DNA of 64,000 nt from JACRLW01 sp050181465 (GTDB taxonomy: Bacteria; Planctomycetota; UBA1135; UBA2386), in assembly GCA_050181465.1 (NCBI GenBank), contig JBFXDD010000002.1:124001-188000 (forward strand). The letters run 5' to 3'. The notes below the pieces were generated by a model. The model was given only the letters and a program-made list of their open reading frames with translations, did no database searches and had not been told where the DNA came from. Position numbers and translations under genes: made by a program. The number at the start of each line of letters is the position of its first letter. The stretch's first letter is position 1. This document shows, in pieces, positions 16,620-23,992 of this stretch.

Positions 16620-18179
16620 ATGGTTCGTTCGAAGTCCAAGTCGAAGGTCGTCGCTCTCGGTGAGACCGGGTTGTCGCTGTCGCAGTGGGTTGCACTCGGT
16701 GAGGACCAGAGCCGCATCGCGGTTCGCCCGGCGGCGCGGCGAAGAATCGCAGCGTCACGGCGCGTCGTCGTGGAGCGCGCGGCGAGCGGCGACGCCGTCT
16801 ACGGTGTGAACACCGGATTCGGCAAGCTCGCGAGCGTGAAGATCGCGAGCGAGGATCTCTCGACCCTGCAGCGGAATCTCTTGCTGTCGCATGCCACGGG
16901 GGTGGGAGCGCCGCTGCCGCGGAACGTCGCGCGGATCGCGTTCGCGCTACGGATCCATGCGCTCGCGCGCGGCTTCTCCGGCGTGCGCGTCGAGTTGATC
17001 GAAGCGATGCTGGACCTGTTCAACGCCGGTCTGACACCGGTCGTGCCGAGCCAGGGTTCGGTCGGGGCATCCGGCGATCTCGCGCCACTGGCCCACATGG
17101 CGTTGCCGCTCCTGGGGGAGGGTGATTGCGACGACGGCCGTCGCATCCTCACGGGCGCGGAGGCGTTGCGCAAAGTGGGAAGGCAGCCGATCCAACTCGC
17201 CGAGAAGGAGGGGCTGGCACTCATCAACGGCACGCAGATCATGACGGCCATCGGGATCGTGGCCACGAACCTCGCGGAGGAATTGGCGCGCGTTGCCGAC
17301 ATCTGCTGTGCGTCGACCATCGAGGCTCTGCGCGCGTCGGCGCGACCCTTCCTGGAGCAGGTGCACCGGCTGCGGCCGCATCCTGGACAGCTCGCGACCG
17401 CATCGAACGTCTCTTCGCTGTTGCGTGGATCCAAGATCCTCCCGAGCCACGTCGATTGTGCGAAGGTGCAGGATGCCTACTCGATGCGCTGTGCACCGCA
17501 GGTGCATGGAGCGGCGAAGGACGGCATCGCGTATGCGCGGAGGGTCGTGCTGACCGAGGCGCACGCGGTCACCGACAATCCGCTGGTCTTTCCGGATGGC
17601 GAGACGGTGTCGGCCGGCAACTTTCACGGGCAGCCGGTCAGCCAGGCGATGGACTACCTCAAGATCGCGGTGGCCACGCTCGCGAACATCAGCGAGCGAC
17701 GGATCGAGAACTTGGTCAACCCCGACATCTCGGGGCTGCCGCCGTTTCTCGCGAAGGACCCCGGCCTCGAGAGTGGGATGATGATCGCCCAAGTCGCTGC
17801 GGCGGCCCTCGCATCGGAGAACAAGACGCTGGCGCATCCCGCGAGCGTCGACACGATACCGACCTCGGCGAATCGCGAAGACCATGTCTCGATGGGGGTC
17901 ACCGCAGCGAGACACGCGATGCTCGTCCTCGAGAACACCGCCAATGTGCTGGCGATCGAATGGATCGCCGCCGCGGTTGCTCTCGATGCCGGCGAGCCGC
18001 TTCGTCCTGGCAAGGGCGTAGCGGCTGCGCATGCGTGTCTTCGCGAAGTGGTCGCGCCCCTTGGGGCAGATCGAGTACTGGCCACGGACATCCACAAAGC
18101 GCGTGCACGCATCGTGAACGGCGAGCTCTCGGCTCGCGTGGAGAGGGCCGTCGGAAGGCTCGACCCGACTTCCGACTGA
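16620..18179 (+). CDS. hutH: Histidine ammonia-lyase
   Basis: HutH removes ammonia from histidine to form urocanate, the first step of histidine degradation. The 519-residue protein shows NTGFG near residue 62 and the Ala-Ser-Gly triad at 150-152 in SVGASGDLAPLAHM, which cyclises into the MIO electrophile. NGTQ, SMRCAPQVHG and the conserved QPVSQAMD region follow. Length is in the normal range. The ATG at 16620 follows the BamA gene by 51 bp. hutU follows 231 bp downstream on the same strand, with a palindromic repeat in the gap. Neither hutI nor hutG is in the window, so the rest of the pathway must be elsewhere. Confidence 0.96.
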   Translation: MVRSKSKSKVVALGETGLSLSQWVALGEDQSRIAVRPAARRRIAASRRVVVERAASGDAVYGVNTGFGKLASVKIASEDLSTLQRNLLLSHATGVGAPLPRNVARIAFALRIHALARGFSGVRVELIEAMLDLFNAGLTPVVPSQGSVGASGDLAPLAHMALPLLGEGDCDDGRRILTGAEALRKVGRQPIQLAEKEGLALINGTQIMTAIGIVATNLAEELARVADICCASTIEALRASARPFLEQVHRLRPHPGQLATASNVSSLLRGSKILPSHVDCAKVQDAYSMRCAPQVHGAAKDGIAYARRVVLTEAHAVTDNPLVFPDGETVSAGNFHGQPVSQAMDYLKIAVATLANISERRIENLVNPDISGLPPFLAKDPGLESGMMIAQVAAAALASENKTLAHPASVDTIPTSANREDHVSMGVTAARHAMLVLENTANVLAIEWIAAAVALDAGEPLRPGKGVAAAHACLREVVAPLGADRVLATDIHKARARIVNGELSARVERAVGRLDPTSD

Positions 18180-18202
18180 AACCTCGCCGCGCGCGTTCTC
18201 TT

Positions 18203-18387
18203 CCAGCCCGGATGATTCGCGAACGCCTGCGGCGATCGCCGCAACTCGATGTCCCTCTGCGTCGCTACGTCGGCTCCTCCTCGGGAGCGTAGCGACGGCT
18301 ACGCTTGGGTCGTCGCCCGGATCAGCTCCTTGCCGGGCATCGACCTGCGCTGATCTCGAGACGACGTCCACGAACAATCCGGGCTGG
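18203..18387 (+). repeat. CTAG-bounded palindromic repeat, copy 1 (within the hut pair)
   Basis: An imperfect palindrome with ends CCAGCCCGGATGATTCGCG and its near reverse complement ending AATCCGGGCTGG. The centre has GAGCGTAGCGACGGCTACGCT, a hairpin at the dyad. It shares most of its length with copies 2-6. It lies between hutH and hutU, only 23 bp before the hutU start, so it would be inside the mRNA if the two genes are one operon. Confidence 0.85.
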
Positions 18388-18410
18388 CTTGGGCTACATT
18401 GCGCGGCGGC

Positions 18411-20069
18411 ATGACGACTACGGCCTCCTCGTTTCGCGCCGCCCGCGGCAACCGGCTGACCTGCGCCAACTGGCAGATCGAAGCTGCGTGGCGCATGTTG
18501 ATGAACAATCTGGATGCCGAGGTCGCCGAGGATCCGGCTCGACTCGTGGTCTATGGCGGTTCCGGTCGCGCTGCTCGCAGTCATGAGGCGCTCGAGGGCA
18601 TCGTGGCGACCCTGAAGCGGCTGCGACCCGACGAGACCATGCTCGTGCAGTCGGGGAAGTGCGTGGGGGTCTTCCGAACTCACGAGAACGCACCGCGTGT
18701 GCTGCTCGCCAACGGCAACCTGGTTGGCGATTGGGCCAACTGGGACGAGTTCCGGCGTCTCGAAGCTCTCGGTCTCGTGATGTACGGGCAGATGACCGCC
18801 GGGAGTTGGATCTACATCGGCAGTCAAGGCATCGTTCAGGGCACCTACGAGACCTTCGCGGCGTGCGGCCGAGCCCACTTCGGCGGCGATCTGCGCGGGC
18901 GCCTCGTAGTCACGGCCGGGCTCGGCGGGATGGGTGGTGCTCAACCGCTCGCGGCGACGCTGGCCGGCGCGACCTTCCTGGCGGCAGACGTCGACGTGAC
19001 GCGCATCGAGAAGCGCCTCCAGACTCGATACCTCGACGTACTCGCGCCCGACATCGATCGAGCGATCGAACTGGCGTTCCGTAAGCGCGAGGCACGCGAG
19101 CCGGTCTCCATCGGTGTGGTCGCCAATGCCACCGAGTTGCTCGCCGCACTCGTGGCGAAGGGACTCGTTCCCGACGTGCTCACCGACCAGACCAGCGCGC
19201 ACGACATGCTCAACGGCTACGTGCCTGACGGCATGTCGTTGTCGGCGGCACTCGATCTGCGCGAGCGTGATCCGGCCGCCTACGTCGCGGCGGCGCGACG
19301 CACGGCGGTCGAGCACGTGCGACGGATGCGGCAACTGCAGGATCTCGGTGCAATCACGTTCGACTACGGCAACAACATCCGCACGGAGGCCCGCGACGGC
19401 GGAGTGGTCGACGCGTTCCAGATCGAGGGCTTCGTGCCCAAGTACATCCGGCCGCAGTTCTGCGAGGGCCGAGGCCCCTTCCGCTGGGTTGCGCTCAGCG
19501 GTGATCCGGCGGACATCGCACGGACCGATCGCCTCGCGCTCGAGATGTTCCCCTCCGATCGCTCCCTCGCGACCTGGATCCGCGCGGCCGGCGAGCGCAT
19601 CGCATTCCAGGGACTTCCGGCGCGCATCTGCTGGCTCGGCTACGGCGAGCGTCACCGCTTCGCTCTCGCCGTCAACGAACTCGTGCACCGCGGTGAGATC
19701 AGCGCGCCGATCGTGTTCGGCCGCGACCACCTCGATTGCGGGTCGGTCGCGTCGCCCTATCGGGAGACCGAGGCCATGGCGGATGGTTCGGATGCCGTCG
19801 CGGATTGGCCCTTGCTGAACGCGATGCTCAACGTCGCCGCGGGCGCCAGTTGGGTTTCCATCCACCATGGCGGCGGCGTCGGAATGGGGAAGTCCATCCA
19901 CGCCGGGCAGGTCACGGTGGCCGACGGCACGCCGGAGGCTGCGGCTCGCTTGGAACGAGTTCTGCTGGCGGACCCGGGGATCGGCGTCGCGCGCCATGCG
20001 GACGCCGGCTACGAGCGTGCCCTGGAGATCGCTCGACAACGCGGGGTCGACCTCGGCGGCGCGCGTTGA
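18411..20069 (+). CDS. hutU: Urocanate hydratase
   Basis: HutU adds water to urocanate in an unusual NAD-dependent reaction to give imidazolonepropionate. The 552-residue protein has the NAD-binding glycine-rich run TAGLGGMGGAQPLAA, the substrate region TDQTSAHDMLNGYVP, and the catalytic Cys at residue 407 in RICWLGYGERHR. It ends with the conserved IHHGGGVGMGKSIHAGQ block. The ATG at 18411 is preferred; the frame is open four codons further. The N-terminus is slightly shorter than the Pseudomonas enzyme but complete in motifs. It is downstream of hutH in the same direction. Confidence 0.96.
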   Translation: MTTTASSFRAARGNRLTCANWQIEAAWRMLMNNLDAEVAEDPARLVVYGGSGRAARSHEALEGIVATLKRLRPDETMLVQSGKCVGVFRTHENAPRVLLANGNLVGDWANWDEFRRLEALGLVMYGQMTAGSWIYIGSQGIVQGTYETFAACGRAHFGGDLRGRLVVTAGLGGMGGAQPLAATLAGATFLAADVDVTRIEKRLQTRYLDVLAPDIDRAIELAFRKREAREPVSIGVVANATELLAALVAKGLVPDVLTDQTSAHDMLNGYVPDGMSLSAALDLRERDPAAYVAAARRTAVEHVRRMRQLQDLGAITFDYGNNIRTEARDGGVVDAFQIEGFVPKYIRPQFCEGRGPFRWVALSGDPADIARTDRLALEMFPSDRSLATWIRAAGERIAFQGLPARICWLGYGERHRFALAVNELVHRGEISAPIVFGRDHLDCGSVASPYRETEAMADGSDAVADWPLLNAMLNVAAGASWVSIHHGGGVGMGKSIHAGQVTVADGTPEAAARLERVLLADPGIGVARHADAGYERALEIARQRGVDLGGAR

Positions 20070-20285
20070 GCCGGATCAGCACAGTTGCCGGCGGTGTAGC
20101 GAGACACGACACCACCGGACCGCTCGGCGTGGCCTCTGCCCCCCTTGCAAAGGGTGTTTCGGCGGGGTGTTGTGGCGTCCGGCTCGACTGCCGCCGTGAC
20201 GATCTCAGGCGGAGCCGCCGGGCCGTCGATATCGAATGAGAGACTGCGGCGCCGATGGCCCGCAGCGGCTCTGCAACGAGGCCCA

Positions 20286-21056
20286 GTGACCCGATTCCGC
20301 AGCCAAGACGACCAAGTTCCCGAACCGGCCAAGCCGATGGCGGAGGACATGCTCGTGCTCGTCGACCGTCAGGTCGATCCGTACGTCGTCGCCTTCCACG
20401 ATCCGACCTCGTATCGGGCGGAGCAGTTCCGCGGGTTGCGCAACCAGCTCATGGCCCTCAATCCGGACGGGTCACCAAAGAGCCTGGTCGTCACCTCGGC
20501 GATCAAGGGCGAGGGCAAGACGATCACCTCGACCAACCTCGCGCTGACCTTCGCCGAACTCGAGCGTCACCCGGTCATCTTGATCGACGCCGATCTGCGG
20601 GACCCTTCCGTCGAGGGCTACCTGGGACTCGAGCGCGGAGTCGGGCTGGCTGACGTCCTGGTCGAGCGTGTGCGCCTCCAGTCGGCGATCCGCGACACGG
20701 GGATGCGCGGTCTTCACGTTCTCGGCGCCGGCTCGGCGCTGGCGACTCCCTCGGAGATTCTCACCTCGCCGCGCATCGACGACCTGATTCGCCGGCTGAA
20801 GGAGCAGTACAGCTACGTGATCATCGACACGCCGCCGGTGCTCCCGGCGACGGATGCCAGCGTGATCGCCGCGAGGGCCGACGGCACGCTCCTAGCCGTG
20901 CGTCTCGAGTACTCCGCCAAGACGCTGACGAAGGAGGCGATTCGCAATCTCAAGGATCTCGGAGCCAACGTGCTCGGCATCTTCATCACCGAGGTGCGCG
21001 GCGCGGATCCGGATAGCGACCCGCGGTTCTCCTATCGCTCGCGGAGAGAGAGCTGA
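20286..21056 (+). CDS. BY-kinase / ParA-type ATPase (CpsD/Wzc kinase-domain family)
   Basis: The protein (about 256 residues from a GTG at 20286) has the three nucleotide motifs of bacterial tyrosine kinases: Walker A SAIKGEGKT near residue 72, Walker A' VILIDADLRDPS near 100, and Walker B VIIDTPPV near 180. The N-terminal EQFRGLRNQL helix matches the oligomerisation element of the family. It lacks the Wzz membrane domain and the C-terminal tyrosine cluster; only one Tyr lies in the tail. No polysaccharide genes are near. It ends eight bases before a coiled-coil gene that is followed by a MamK-like actin, so it may act as a positional ATPase rather than a capsule kinase. The start is uncertain (ATG at 20337 possible). 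Confidence 0.75.
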   Translation: MTRFRSQDDQVPEPAKPMAEDMLVLVDRQVDPYVVAFHDPTSYRAEQFRGLRNQLMALNPDGSPKSLVVTSAIKGEGKTITSTNLALTFAELERHPVILIDADLRDPSVEGYLGLERGVGLADVLVERVRLQSAIRDTGMRGLHVLGAGSALATPSEILTSPRIDDLIRRLKEQYSYVIIDTPPVLPATDASVIAARADGTLLAVRLEYSAKTLTKEAIRNLKDLGANVLGIFITEVRGADPDSDPRFSYRSRRES

Positions 21057-21064
21057 GGGGCCCG

Positions 21065-21826
21065 GTGGGAGGGTTCCGCAAGGCGCTGGCCGAGGCCGTC
21101 CAGAAGCTCGCGACCAAGACATCGGTCGACCAGCTCAAGCGACAGGGCGTGCGAGAGGTCAATGTCGTCGGATTGGATCGCATCGCGCAGTTCGTCGACG
21201 AAGCGGTCCATCGCAGTCTGCGGGACAAGCTCTTGCTGGGCGAGCGGGAAGCCATCGCCGACGCGACTCGTGCCGAGTTCCTCAAACTCATTCGCAGTAA
21301 TGAGGAGCTGAAGCAGCGCAACGACCGCGCCAGCGAGGAAGTCGACGGCCTGCGTCGACAGATCCAGCAGTTGCGTCAGGAACTCGAGGGCAAGCTCGAC
21401 AGCGCGCATCGCGAGGTGCGACCGAACTGGGAGCGTGAAGACCTCGGTATCGCAGAGACGGTTCGCGCGGTAGTTGCCGATGCGTTGAAACAGCGAACTC
21501 CCGGCAAGGGGTTGGAGCAGCGCGTCCTCGAGGTCGTGATGAGCCTCGTTGGCGAGGAGCGGCGCGCCACCTTGGAGGCCAAGGCCGCGGCTCGCGATCA
21601 GGAGGTCGACCTTCTGAAGCGGAGGATCTCGAAGCTCAACGAATCGTTGAGCGAGGCCGAGTCGCGGCTGGGCGTGATGGCTTCCGCGAAATCGGCCGAC
21701 GACGGCATCGCATCGATCTACCGCGAGGTCCAAGGCCTGGCGCCGGGAATCGGCGATCGTGAACGCAAACGAGAGTTGATGGCGGGCATCTTTGCTGCCA
21801 ACCTCGCTCTCCAGAAGAAGACTTGA
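21065..21826 (+). CDS. Coiled-coil protein in the MamK-like operon, no known family
   Basis: I do not recognise this 253-residue protein. A basic N-terminal part (residues 1-45) precedes a long heptad-rich stretch (about 65-120, RASEEVDGLRRQIQQLRQEL). A globular segment follows (about 130-170), then a second coiled coil (about 175-215) and a short conserved-looking end (YREVQGLAPGIGDRERKREL). There is no signal peptide or membrane segment, so it is probably cytoplasmic. It starts with GTG eight bases after the ATPase gene, and its stop is 26 bp before the actin start. By position it could be an adaptor or bundling factor for the filament, but that is inference only. Confidence 0.7.
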   Translation: MGGFRKALAEAVQKLATKTSVDQLKRQGVREVNVVGLDRIAQFVDEAVHRSLRDKLLLGEREAIADATRAEFLKLIRSNEELKQRNDRASEEVDGLRRQIQQLRQELEGKLDSAHREVRPNWEREDLGIAETVRAVVADALKQRTPGKGLEQRVLEVVMSLVGEERRATLEAKAAARDQEVDLLKRRISKLNESLSEAESRLGVMASAKSADDGIASIYREVQGLAPGIGDRERKRELMAGIFAANLALQKKT

Positions 21827-21852
21827 ACGGAATCAGTGCGGAAGGGAGCAAC

Positions 21853-22923
21853 ATGAGCGATTCGGAACGAACCTCGGATGCCGCCAACAAGGATCACGGC
21901 GTCCTTTACCTCGGGATGGATCTCGGCACCTCGCGGACCTCGGTGTCCGCAAGCAACGGTGTGCGGGAGACGGTGCTGTCGGTCGTCGGCTACCCGAAGG
22001 ACGTCGTGAGCAAGAAACTGCTCAAGAAGGACGTGCTGTTCGGCAAGGAGGCTCTCGAGCGACGCCTTTCCCTGCGCTTGCACCGGCCGCTACAGAAGGG
22101 TGTCTTCAAGTACAACGACTTGCCCGAGGGAGCGGATCGGGGAGAAGTCGAGATCGCGGCGCGCGACTTGATCCGAGAGGCGATTCGGCTGGCGCGTCCC
22201 CGCAAAGACGAACTGGTCTATGCGGTGATCGGTGTGCCGGCCCAGGCCAGTATCCACAACAAGGAGGCCATCCTGGGTGCAGCACGCGCGTCCGTGGATT
22301 CCGTCATGCTCTGTAGCGAGCCCTTCGCGGTCGCGTATGGGCTCGACATGCTCGACGACGCGTTGATCGTCGACATCGGCGCGGGCACCACCGATCTGTG
22401 CCGCATGCACGGGACGATGCCGGAAGACTCCGATCAGATCACCATCCCCTTCGCCGGTGACGTGGTCGACGAGAAGCTCGAAGAGTTGATGCGACAGCAC
22501 TGCGTCGGGGCGTCCTTCTCGCTCCAGATGGTGAAGGAGATCAAGGAGCGCTACTCGCACCTCGGCAACGCGCCGGAGCGAGCCTTGGTCACTCTGCCCG
22601 TCGACGGCAAGCCCACCGAGTTCGACGTCACGGACTTGGTCAAGCAAGCGTGCTCGATCGTGGTCGGGCCGATCATCGACGGCGTGCGGAAGCTCATCGG
22701 CTCCTTCGACCCTGAGTTCCAGCATCGGCTGCGCAACCGAGTGGTCCTCGCCGGCGGCGGCTCGATGATTCGGGGTCTGGATTCGGCAATCGAAGACGCG
22801 ATGCGCAAAGACCTCGGCGGCGGCAAGGTGGTGCATGTCGATGAACCGCTCTACGGCGGCGCCAACGGTGCACTCAAGATCGCTCACGACATGCCCGCCG
22901 ACTATTGGGAGCAGTTGCGCTGA
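21853..22923 (+). CDS. MamK-like bacterial actin
   Basis: The 356-residue protein has the actin ATPase fold: phosphate-1 loop LGMDLGTSRTSV near residue 20, phosphate-2 VDIGAGTTDL near 173, and adenosine motif LAGGGSMIRGL near 300. From memory it shares with magnetosome MamK several stretches that ordinary MreB lacks: SVVGYPKDV, PLQKGV, VIGVPAQAS, SEPFAVAYGLD, and a C-terminal PADYW. Its length also fits MamK. GGAAGGGAG just before the ATG at 21853 selects this start over a TTG that overlaps the previous gene. No other mam genes are present, so a magnetosome role is not supported. It likely forms a filament for positioning an unknown cargo with the two genes upstream. Confidence 0.85.
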   Translation: MSDSERTSDAANKDHGVLYLGMDLGTSRTSVSASNGVRETVLSVVGYPKDVVSKKLLKKDVLFGKEALERRLSLRLHRPLQKGVFKYNDLPEGADRGEVEIAARDLIREAIRLARPRKDELVYAVIGVPAQASIHNKEAILGAARASVDSVMLCSEPFAVAYGLDMLDDALIVDIGAGTTDLCRMHGTMPEDSDQITIPFAGDVVDEKLEELMRQHCVGASFSLQMVKEIKERYSHLGNAPERALVTLPVDGKPTEFDVTDLVKQACSIVVGPIIDGVRKLIGSFDPEFQHRLRNRVVLAGGGSMIRGLDSAIEDAMRKDLGGGKVVHVDEPLYGGANGALKIAHDMPADYWEQLR

Positions 22924-22938
22924 CGTGGCGCGCTGACT

Positions 22939-23661
22939 TCAGAAGTCGAAGTCGCTCCGCAGGAGTTCGCGGAGTTCGTAGAACGTGCTGATCACGTAGT
23001 CCGGCTTCGTGCGTCCAGGGGTTGTGGAGTGTCGGCCCGAGCGCCGATTGTGCACCGTGATCATCCCGACTTCGTGCGCCGGATCGATGTCGTTGGTGGG
23101 ATTGTCGCCGACGTAGAGCGATCGAGCCGGAGAGAGTCCGAGGTCTTGGAGAACTCTTCGGTAGAGCTTCGGGTTCGGCTTGTTGATCCCGACCTGCTCG
23201 GTGAAGTAGATCGCGTTGGGGGTGAGAAACTGGTACACGCGCAGTCGGATCACCTTCTCCGCCTGTTTGATCCCTAGCCCCGACGAGATGATTCCGCGCA
23301 CCAGGCCGACTCGCGACGAGAGCCACTGCAGGACTTCATAGACATCGTCGTACACCTTGAGCTCGTGCCACTTCGTCTCGTGATAGGCGACGATGCCGGC
23401 CGCGACCAAGATGTCCGGGTTGATTCCCTCGCTCGCACTCGGCGGCAGCCGCTGGAGCACCTTGTCGAAGTGGGAGGGATAGTTGCTCGAGAACTCGGCG
23501 ACGACTTCCGCAAGCTCTCGAAGGCAGTCGTCAACGCTCGCTCGAAGGCCGTGACGAACCATCGCGTCCATCGCCGCTCGCCGAGCCTTGTCGGCGAATA
23601 CGGACGTGGAGAACAGCGTGTCGTCGATGTCGAAGAAGATCGCGTCGAGGGAACGGCCCAC
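22939..23661 (-). CDS. HAD-superfamily hydrolase, subfamily IA (YjjG/TIGR02253-like)
   Basis: The 240-residue protein carries all four HAD motifs: FFDIDDTLF (nucleophile Asp and acid/base Asp), the Ser of IISSG, the Lys of NKPNPK, and GDNPTNDIDPA. A helical cap lies between motifs I and II; its start (EFSSNYPSHFD) resembles the TIGR02253 group of YjjG-like phosphatases, often acting on nucleotides or small phosphoesters. It starts with GTG and is convergent with the MamK-like gene, with 15 bp between the stops. The substrate cannot be told from sequence. Confidence 0.87.
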   Translation of the reverse strand: MGRSLDAIFFDIDDTLFSTSVFADKARRAAMDAMVRHGLRASVDDCLRELAEVVAEFSSNYPSHFDKVLQRLPPSASEGINPDILVAAGIVAYHETKWHELKVYDDVYEVLQWLSSRVGLVRGIISSGLGIKQAEKVIRLRVYQFLTPNAIYFTEQVGINKPNPKLYRRVLQDLGLSPARSLYVGDNPTNDIDPAHEVGMITVHNRRSGRHSTTPGRTKPDYVISTFYELRELLRSDFDF

Positions 23662-23672
23662 GAGGAGGAATC

Positions 23673-23857
23673 CTAGCCAGGACGATTCGTGAACGTCTGC
23701 TGCGATCGCCGCAACTCGCGCCCGACCGCATCGCTGCGTCGGCTCCTGCTTGGCAGCACGGCGACCGGCTACGCTTCGGTGGTCTCCCGCCGCAGCTCCT
23801 TCCTCGGCATCGACCTGTGGCGATCTCGCGACGTCCTTCGCGAATCGTCCGGGCCAG
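23673..23857 (+). repeat. CTAG-bounded palindromic repeat, copy 2
   Basis: Same family as copy 1; ends CTAGCCAGGACGATTCGTG and GAATCGTCCGGGCCAG, in the same orientation. It fills much of the 331-bp gap between the HAD gene start and the stop of the second secretin; the rest of the gap shows nothing else. This copy is more diverged than those at 41434 and 57401. Confidence 0.82.
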
Positions 23858-23992
23858 CCAGGGCCGGCTCAGGCCTGGTGTTGCGCTTCCCGCTTCGACC
23901 CCTGCGAGCGGTTGGAGTTGTCCGTACGCAAAGCGAGCCGCCCCAAAGGGACGGCTCGAACCTCGATGCTGCAATATGGTCGCGATCGGCGA

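Noticed and set aside
16947..20039. A minus-strand open frame of 1030 codons opposite hutH and hutU
   Set aside because: Both plus-strand proteins have full family motifs; the antisense frame is Arg/His/Asp-rich without motifs, an effect of high GC at third positions.
20145..20285. N-terminal extension of the BY-kinase-type ATPase
   Set aside because: The residues are Arg/Ser/Gly-rich without family similarity and no ribosome binding site supports a start at 20145.
20286..22923. Magnetosome gene island
   Set aside because: Only the actin resembles a magnetosome protein; no mamA, B, E, M, O, P, Q or similar is visible.
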